From Calliphora vicina (Eukaryota > Arthropoda > Insecta > Diptera > Calliphoridae), in contig NC_088784.1 of assembly GCF_958450345.1 (NCBI RefSeq), forward strand, positions 67,233,747 through 67,297,746: a stretch of 64,000 nucleotides of DNA. The letters are read 5' to 3'. The number at the start of each line of letters is the position of its first letter. Positions within the stretch are counted from its first letter, which is position 1. The position numbers were made by a program, and so were the translations under genes. The notes beneath the pieces are model-generated. The model saw only the letters and a program-made list of their open reading frames with translations, did no database searches and had not been told where the DNA came from. Of the stretch, positions 56,663 through 64,000 are shown piece after piece.

Positions 56663-57600
56663 TGCTATAATGCTTTTGTAATATTTGCGTATTCGACGTG
56701 AATAAGTTGACGTTGTTATTGCTCCCGTTGTAATGGCTGATGTTGTTGTTGACGCCGTCCCCGATGATGATGATGACGACGATGATCTTGCAGTTGTTGG
56801 TGTGGATGTTATAGACCAACGCTGCTGTTGCTGCTTAGGATGAAAACTATGATGGTGTTGCTGATTATGAAGATGATGTTGTTGTTGCTGTTGTGGTTTT
56901 TGTTTAGTATATTCCTTTAAACCCTCCACAATGAATTGATTTCTTTTAGAACAAATTGTGATTTGAAATTCTATTCGTATTGTTCGTTCGTTATTCGTTT
57001 TGTATGAATAAATACTTTTTTTGTCTACTAGTTTTTGGTATGTGTAGAGTAAGTATGATGTACTATATTAAAATAAATATTTAAAATCTGTATTTTATTG
57101 TGTTGTTGTTTTTTATTTTGTTTTTGTTTCTAGGTGTAAACAATTGTTGTTAATGTGTTTTGTTGATGTTTTTGCATTCATTCATTTATCTAGTCATTGA
57201 CATATCAGCACAATGTGTCTGTTCTTTTTGTTTTTGTTTATATTTTTTTTATTTCTCTCTGTTGTTGTCAATTTTTGTTTTATTTGTTGTAGTTTGTTTA
57301 CATTTACACTTGGCATTATTTCCTAAGTAGAGTGGATTTTTGTGTTGAATTCAGTTTATTTATTTTTATTGCTTAATATATTTTTGTTTGTGTCGTACGT
57401 TCACTAGTTCAAGTTTGTTATAATTGTTGTTGTTGTTGTAATTATTGTTTTTAGCGTATTTACGTTCAATGTTGAAATTGCATATTATATTTTACTGCAT
57501 TTTGTTGTAAACTGTTGTTAATCAGAAAAGTGTTCATGATGGGCGCAAGAGGTGGCTTATCAGTAACTGTCGTTAAAAGTCTAAAAGTAAAAGAAAAGAA
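56663..57600 (-). promoter_or_regulatory. 5' region of the DUF1647-like gene
   Basis: Upstream of the ATG at 56662, the reading frame remains open on the minus strand to beyond 57000. It encodes Gln/His runs (56830-56900), Ser/Thr runs (56690-56800) and SRRIRKYYKS just before the chosen Met. Further right is rich in TTGTTGTTG and AT. This is either a long 5' leader with CAG/CAT repeats or an N-terminal cytosolic extension that starts in an unseen exon. No TATA box or initiator can be assigned. Confidence 0.5.
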
Positions 57601-58427
57601 ACTTCATGTATTAAATATCTGTATAAAAGTATAGATATATGTACATACATATATATGAATATAATTGTAAATAACTATTTTTTTGTTAGTAATATGTTGC
57701 TAAGTAAACAATGTAGTTTTAAGTTTCATCATCATATTCATAGTTTAAACAAATAAATTACATTTTCTAGTACATACTTTGTATTATTTTTTATATCTAG
57801 TTGTTTATCTAACATACTCGTACATACAGTTTTTAATATTTTTATCTCTCTAGCCGTTGCTATGCAGCTTGTAAAATTTCAATATCTAATATGGTTGGCT
57901 GCTTAATAAAATTTGTCTTATTTTCATTGTCGTATTACAATTTAAACAAACTTTTATTTATCAGGTACCTATACCTACTTTATATTTATAATTAATCGAT
58001 GGTGAAGAGATAAAAGCTTTTCGCGATAATTTCGTGATGCTGGGCTTATTGCGACAAGTTTTTATATCATATAAATTGAATAATATAATAAATAGTTTGA
58101 TTTATATCAAAATGTATCTTCTTCTTTATTTTTAAAAGCCAATATTCTGATATTATATTGTGAATACTTCAAAATTCATGAACATTTAGAATTTATGTAC
58201 TTCAAAATTTTTAAGTTCAGAATTGTAAAAATTGGCTTTTCAGATTTTCAGATTTATTTTCGAATTTTTGAACATAATATTGCATAGTATGCATGAATGA
58301 ATAAACCTGAGAACTGGTTCATAATTCAGTTAAACATTTTGACATAAACTAACATACAAGCAATCAACAATTCGGCCATAAAAAAATACTTTTATTTGAG
58401 GCCAATTTCTAATTTCGAACTTAAACA
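57601..58427. other. AT-rich sequence upstream of the DUF1647-like gene
   Basis: No gene, transposase or repeat family was recognised. It may contain regulatory sequence of the large gene. Confidence 0.35.
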
Positions 58428-58900
58428 CAAGTAAGAGTGCTATATGTTTAGGGATGTGCCTAAACTTATTTACCCTTTACTTTAAAATAAATATAGAAAA
58501 TAAAGAAAAAATGTAATTGTTTGGTAGAAGAAATTAAGTTTCCCCGATTTTGACTCATTTCGGTCCTTCCTCATTAGAAAGAACTTTGAAATGTCTTTCA
58601 TTTGATATGCCTATTAATATGACTTAGAAATCGAGATCGACTCCGATATCTATAACGAACCAGAATAAACAGTGGTTGACAATAAAATGGAAACTTTTCC
58701 AATAAATTTATTAATATATCAAAATCAAAATTTCAGCCCCCTGCTATAACGGATATCTTTTTCAGAAAGCTCCTATATAAAGATTCAAAAGCGATATTAG
58801 TTTCTAGAGGAACTAATATCGCTTTTGAATCTCAAAAAAGCTGAAATATTTTACTAATTCATAGGGCATCATATGATCGGACTTACCCAACTATACTTGT
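58428..58900 (+). repeat. Decayed DINE-like repeat with an internal hairpin
   Basis: ACAAGTAAGAGTGCTATAT and a weak head hairpin (TTTAGGGATGTGCCTAAAC) are followed by decayed body words and TCGACTCCGATATCTATAAC near 58630. At 58783-58833, GATTCAAAAGCGATATTAGT and ACTAATATCGCTTTTGAATC form a perfect 20-bp-arm hairpin around about 10 bases. Confidence 0.5.
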
Positions 58901-59879
58901 TTGAAATAAAAAATTATTTAACAAAAAAATAGAGAAAAATATTTGTATTACACGGGTGAAACAGATACAGTAACACTTGCTCATTTTGTATTAAGTGTAA
59001 CAAATTAATATATGACTAATACTTAAATGTATTTGCAATATGATATTTATTTATTTGATAATGATAAAATGCTATTAGTTCATTGAAATGATTTCAGTTT
59101 ATTTTGCACAAAACTTTAGTTAATTTCACAATTCCATTGTCCATTGTCTTTAAAGAATATTTTGAAAGTTGAAAAAACGAATACATTCTCTCCATTTAAG
59201 TACTTTGGACAAAAGAGTTTCCTCTCCATGTCTTCCTCTATGTTTAGAAATAAACATCAATTTTGACATTCGTAAACATTTTGAAATTTGTTATATACAC
59301 ACAAATATACGTTCATAAATATTAAATACAAATTTAATTTCAAATGTGTGTCAACCTTAGTGAACTGATTGGCCTTTGCTCATGACTCGAATCAGCTATT
59401 AATTTAATTATTCTTTAATTATATTAATTGAGTGAATATTTTTGTTTAACCTACTATTTAATTTCTGAATTCTATTAACTCAATATACATACATCGTTCA
59501 GTTTGTTTAGAAATGTATTGAATGTAATTTTTCAGGAATTTTTACAAAAGTGAAAATTTTCCAATTCGTTTAGGTTTTGCTTTCTCAAAAACTTTATCAT
59601 CGTCTATTTTAGTTATATTTTCATCATTCCATTTCCTAATATGTACTAAGCTTGTCATTCGTATAAAAGTTTTTCGAATAAACAATTTATTTCATTTTAG
59701 AATAATAATTGTCGATTAATTGAATCGAAATTTTATTACAAACTACTTTTTACATTCATAACCCAATTGACTTTGGATTGTCATACCAAGATCAGAACAT
59801 GAACATAAGAAACTTAACTTAAAATAATCGTATTATCAGCCGTCTTTCCGATGTTAATTGGCCGCTTCAGAGCTGCGCT
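58901..59879. other. Unassigned AT-rich sequence
   Basis: No gene or repeat could be supported. Confidence 0.35.
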
Positions 59880-60450
59880 TAAATATTTTTATAGGATGCC
59901 GTGAAAGACCGATGTTATGCGAATAATCCAGAAACGACACGCAATTGTTTTATCAAAATTTTGTACGATACAAATCCACATGCACCTCATGTGGATCAGC
60001 GTCATTGTTTGTTGATTTTGGGATGGAGGCCTCATCAATCCATATTTCTTTGAGAACGAAGTTGGTCGATGATTACCAACTTCTTTGGTCTGAATTGAAT
60101 ATGGAAACCAACGACATGTTGTTTCAACAGAACGGAACTACTTGCAAAACAGCTCATGTCACATTGGATATTCTGCACATGCGATTTGAGGAGATGGACA
60201 TCTCACGTGGAGGTTATGTGAATTGGTCTTTTTCTTATGGGGTTTTCTTAAGTTGCAGGACTATGCGAATACGCCACAAACCACAGCGGCTCTCAAAGCC
60301 AACATAACCCAACCATCAGTCAAATTCAGCATTTTATGAGCCTGAGTCATGGATAATTGGTGTTTTAGGATGCTACTAACCCAGCATAACAGTGACGGAC
60401 ATTTGCAAGATGTTATACATAATGTCATTGATAGGCCTTCCAAACGAATA
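59880..60450 (+). mobile_element. Degenerate mariner-like transposase relic, third copy of subfamily
   Basis: Plus-strand pieces include NPYFFENEVG, then DDYQLLWSELN and NDMLFQQNGTTCKTAHVTLD, with FQQNG for the catalytic FQQDG. After frame changes follow VFFLWGFLKLQDYANTPQTT and ALKANI. The catalytic Asp is lost as Asn, as in the relic at 185-790. Inactive. Confidence 0.78.
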
Positions 60451-61146
60451 AAAATGTCTCTGATACTTTAATTTTTTATTCAAATATTTACTTTTAACCA
60501 TTTTTAGTGACGCATTCTTTATCTTTATCATTAATTAACTATGTAGTTTCATATTTAGAATTTTTTAACACTTAGCATCTTTAAATTAGTTTAATATTGA
60601 ACTCAACACTACAACTATTAACATTCCGAATTATTACTTCTATGATTGTTAAGTGCTAATTAGGGAAAATTAATATTTGGAGATATTTATTATAACATAG
60701 ACATTAAAAAAATTTATGAAATAAATCTAGCATATAAAAACTGTGAGGAACAGAGATCTTCTATTATCTCATACATATTTTATTTTTATAATAACATTTA
60801 ATACAAAATGTATATTTAAGGTGAAAGTTAAAACTTTTCAATTAGAAAAAATTATAACCAAATTTTCAAGTTTACTTGTATTAAATTGATGGCCTTGCTA
60901 ACAAAAGTATTTTGATTTGTTTGTTATTATGTATGTGTTAAATTAAAAATATTGAAATAGAAAAAAAATTATTTTGTTAATAAAACTTTTAGTGTTTGGC
61001 AGAAATCCAAGTTTTCCAAAATTGTTATAAAAATTAAACAAACTAATTTCAAGTTTGGTTAGAGACGAAAAATAAAAGTTATATGCCGAAGACAATTTGA
61101 AGAGCAATAACAATTCTAGAATAACATGCATATTTTAGTAGCAAAC
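60451..61146. other. Unassigned AT-rich sequence
   Basis: No gene, repeat family or RNA gene could be supported. Confidence 0.35.
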
Positions 61147-61289
61147 ATATTTATGTGCTGTTTTTCTATAGCGAATGAGCGTTTTGAGTGGACGTTTTAC
61201 ATGTATTTTGTTTTTGTTACAAAAACAAAACACATGTTAAATTACCACTCAAAGTACTCGTTCGCTATAGAAAAACAGCACATAAATAT
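61147..61289. repeat. Near-perfect hairpin of 143 bp
   Basis: ATATTTATGTGCTGTTTTTC at the left is mirrored exactly at the right, followed inward by TATAGCGAATGAGC / GTTCGCTATA, CACTC, ACATGT and TTTTGTTTTTGT / ACAAAAACAAAA. The arms of about 68 bases differ at only a few positions. It is a small foldback or MITE-like element; transcripts would form a long stem. Confidence 0.8.
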
Positions 61290-61534
61290 CTAAAAACTAC
61301 TTGTTAAAAGTTTTAAAAAGTATAGATTTTTGAGTTTTAAAAAAATATTTTTTTTTAACTTTTGTAAATAAATGTTATTTTTTTATTAAGCGCATTTAGA
61401 AAAAAATTCGAATGTTAAAAATAAAAAAGGGAAAAAAATCCCGGGAAATTTTTGTTCAGTTTCAAACTTATATTGCTGCTTCAAGTATTTATAAACTGAC
61501 ACCTTTTTGGAAGGATACTCCCAAGCTATGGCTT

Positions 61535-61790
61535 ATGCAAATTGGGTCTTTCGGGGTTGTCATAGAATCCAATCTTTGTCGGAATCGGTTTAAAAAACAA
61601 CAGAAAAAGTACATTTGTCTCGTGAAATCGAAAGTTATATGTTTTATATTCGATCTAGAATTAAATTCTTTATCGATTAAACAAAAAATTACATTGGATT
61701 TCGTAAGTCAAATGTACCTTTTCTGTCGTTTTCAAAACCAATTCCGACAATGATTGAATTCTATGACAACCCCATTTATTTGGACTTTCT
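61535..61790. repeat. Hairpin element of about 250 bp
   Basis: GGGGTTGTCATAGAATCCAA at 61553 is mirrored by TTGAATTCTATGACAACCCC near 61754-61773, and TTTGTCGGAAT...GAAAAAGTACATTTG by CAAATGTACCTTTTC...ATTCCGACAA. The arms are about 75 bases around a 90-base AT-rich centre. The 113-codon open frame across it is a by-product. Confidence 0.7.
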
Positions 61791-61904
61791 GGTATTACAC
61801 GTGATTTAACCAAGTTTAAGTTCATATTTCGGACATTTTGGAATCACCTCCATCAGATGGCATCAACTTTCCTTCAAATTATGAGAAATCTTGCTTAAAA
61901 TTAT

Positions 61905-62640
61905 GAGTAACAATAGTTTTTCTGATATATGGGTTATATGGAGGTAGGGCCAATTATGGACCGATCCTAACAAAACTTGGTAGAAAGATTTAGGTTCATA
62001 TAAAACTTATTTGTGTTTAATTTCATCACGATATTAAGTATTATAAGCAATTATGAATGTTCAAGACATTTTCTGAGGGGGAGCTTGTATGGGGACTAGG
62101 GACAAATGTTGCCCGATTTTTTCCATACTCTAAGAGTACATAGAACTAATTGTGCAAAATTTTATCAGGTTTTCCGCATAGTAAACATTTTATATATAAA
62201 TAGGCCACTCGTTTTTTTGTGGTACCCTTTTAAGTATGTTATTGTCCACCAATATTAATGAAACATATATGGTTTAAAAAAATATTTTTTTTAGATATGC
62301 ACAATATAAAAAATGTTGCTTTCAAGTGGTCGAATTTCGGCCACCGTCTTATATGAATGCTCAAACAGTATTCCATAGGGACATTTGTATTAGGGCTAGG
62401 TGAAATCAGGGACCGATATTGCCTATCTTCAATACCAGACAAACCTTATCAAGAGAGAGTATTTGTTTTGACAGACAGACAGACCGCCGGACATAGCTAG
62501 ATCGACTTAGAATCTTATGAGGGCCCTGGATATATACTTTTAGGTTCTATGACCAATATTTTGATATGTCACAAACGGAATGACAGAATCAATGTACCTA
62601 CCCATCATTTCATTTGATGGTGGATATAAAAGCTAAATAT
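61905..62640 (+). repeat. DINE-like repeat of a third type
   Basis: GGAGGTAGGGCCAATTATGG and ACCGATCCTAACAAAACTTG, then the tail CATAGCTAGATCGACTTAG preceded by an ACAGACAGACAGACCG tract, ACAAACGGAATGACAGAATC and ATGGTGGATATAAA. It has the same layout as the other two families (ACAGAC tract, CGACTTAG, GGAATGA, terminal repeat) but different body sequence. Confidence 0.6.
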
Positions 62641-62805
62641 TTCGATAATATAAAACAAAAAACACTATTTTATTGTTTTAGTACATATTATAATGTTTAA
62701 TAAACAACTTAAACACAAACCCTTTTTTGCAATAAAATATAAAATAAATAAAAAAGTTAACAATCTCTATTTATTAAATTTACAAAAGTCTGCGGACGAC
62801 TGCAT

Positions 62806-63069
62806 TTAACCTCCTTTTAACTTCACAACCCCCTTTAGTCTATTAGACATCGAGTATGCAAGTTTTTTTGGTAAATTCTGTTCAATAATATTAAGATCGG
62901 AACATTGAGGAGAATGCTCCAACTTTGAATTGACGTTATAAAGCAGCCACTCCCTTCCCAACAGAGAAGGATGCTTGTGGTCATAGTCATCCATAACGCT
63001 ACGACAACAAAATACATTGAATAGCATGTATTTTTTTGTCGCAAGATTTAGGTTTTTGACAACAGACAT
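62806..63069 (-). mobile_element. Tc1-like transposase C-terminal relic
   Basis: On the minus strand an 87-codon open stretch holds DDYDHKHPSLLGREWLLYNV, which corresponds to the second catalytic block (usually QDNDPKHTS). It is followed by SPQCSDLNIIEQNL, the third block with its Glu. It is a single fragment without ends, apparently a further Tc1-like family. Confidence 0.75.
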
Positions 63070-64000
63070 AGGTTTTCGACAATTACGTTTCGTCTCTATG
63101 TTACCCTATGCATTTGTGGCTAAGTGTACGTCAGCTAATTTTTTAAAGAAAAAAACTGTTAATCATTAAAATTCCGTTATCGAATATGTTAAAAAACGTT
63201 ACCGTTAAAATATCATTAACGAAATAATATAATGTAGCGTTACCAATATCTTTTAACCGTTTTGAATCGGAAACTAAACAAAATAAAGCTAGTACCATTT
63301 TTGGTCCAATTGGATCACAGCGGCAGAGCTGATCGCATCGCTGTAGGTATGTAACATTTTACAGAAGCCATAATTAAAATGGGAAAAACCTTAATACTTT
63401 ACTTTATTTATAATCAATCAAACAGTTGTTGAAATATATAGATATATGTATGTATACAATTGTATGTAATATAGGCTAGCCAGACGTACTTTTTTCAGCA
63501 GTACGCGTACTTTTTTTTAGTCAATGTACTGCTGTCTGCATAACCCTTAAAAAAGTACGCTAAAGTACTTTTTTTTGCCTTTTGTACTTTTATTTGTACT
63601 TTTTTCTCTGTTTAGCATTTTCAGTAACATTTTTTTTCAGTGCAGAAAGAATCACATAGTTTGAAGCGCCCTGTTAAAATGTTTTTACAACCAGAACACA
63701 TTTGTGGCGACAAACCGAAAAATTTTTCATTGTATTTTATATTAGAAGCAAAAAATCGCTAGTCGTGACGACTTTTCTTCTTTATATTAATCAGTCGTTA
63801 ATCGCCAGAATTGTGATCAATCTGTTAATCAAAACAAAACGTAAATATTGCTCATATGTTGCAAACGTCTTTTTAGAAAAGCGAATAAAATAAAGAATTT
63901 TCAATATAAAAAAGTTTGTAAAGCAGAATATCGAATAATTTATAAATTTTTAAATAAAATGTTGATAAGTTCACAGTAAGTAACATTTATATTTCAATTG
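63070..64000. other. Right edge: repeat-like sequence, no gene supported
   Basis: 63165-63260 has GTTACCGTTA / CCGTTATCGA words like those at 8285 and 31836. 63480-63610 has repeated AGTACTTTTTTT and GTACGC words in both orientations (CAGACGTACTTTTTTCAGC, GTACGCTAAAGTACTTTT), probably the end of a DNA transposon. An open frame at 63702-63893 has no recognisable feature. Confidence 0.35.

Noticed and set aside
61412..61753. 113-codon plus-strand open frame
   Set aside because: It crosses both arms of a hairpin repeat (61535-61790) and has no domain; open by chance.
1..64000. CRISPR arrays, bacterial operons, riboswitches
   Set aside because: The sequence is clearly an animal nuclear genome; tandem repeats here lack spacer-repeat structure and no prokaryotic genes occur.
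1..64000. tRNA or rRNA genes
   Set aside because: No cloverleaf with A and B boxes or conserved rRNA core was recognised by eye on either strand; a covariance-model scan would be needed to exclude them.

Overview
The window is nuclear DNA from a higher fly. Evidence: spliced genes with GT-AG introns, very AT-rich non-coding sequence, several Tc1/mariner families, LOA/R1-type LINE fragments, and interspersed repeats sharing a core motif with the Drosophila INE-1/DINE-1 Helitron-derived family. The density of those repeats suggests a calyptrate fly (blowfly or house-fly relative); that is inference, not shown.

Layout. At the left edge is the last exon of an unidentified plus-strand gene (995-1350). 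It converges on a complete five-exon minus-strand gene for the mitochondrial processing peptidase alpha subunit (1856-4658). Nearly all the rest lies inside one very large minus-strand gene (6423-56662). It encodes a predicted type II membrane protein of the DUF1647 / glycosyltransferase-like group in three exons at 56662-56519, 37096-36184 and 6673-6423, separated by introns of about 19.4 and 29.5 kb. Three plus-strand genes of the Lifeguard / TMBIM (Bax-inhibitor-1-like) family are nested in its 29.5-kb intron: two similar tandem copies (8784-10638, 14952-18423) and a third, very divergent copy (23746-31582). All three share the same four-exon architecture and intron phases, so they arose by tandem gene duplication and not retroposition.

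The remainder is mobile DNA: at least four Tc1-like families, two groups of mariner-like transposase relics, LINE reverse transcriptase and RNase H relics, DINE-like repeats and many inverted-repeat elements. Two stand out. One is a 2.1-kb near-perfect palindrome flanked by TA (20089-22184). The other is a 4.4-kb foldback (50349-54786) whose arms are opposed tandem arrays of a 158-176-bp unit. The foldback and a DINE-like copy both sit inside a hAT-like element that still has an exact 8-bp target duplication (49349-55229), which in turn interrupts an older repeat. Right of 57 kb there is only promoter-side sequence and repeat relics.

Introns were placed by splice-site consensus, phase agreement and protein-family continuity read by eye. 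Repeat edges are approximate unless a terminal repeat or target duplication is named.
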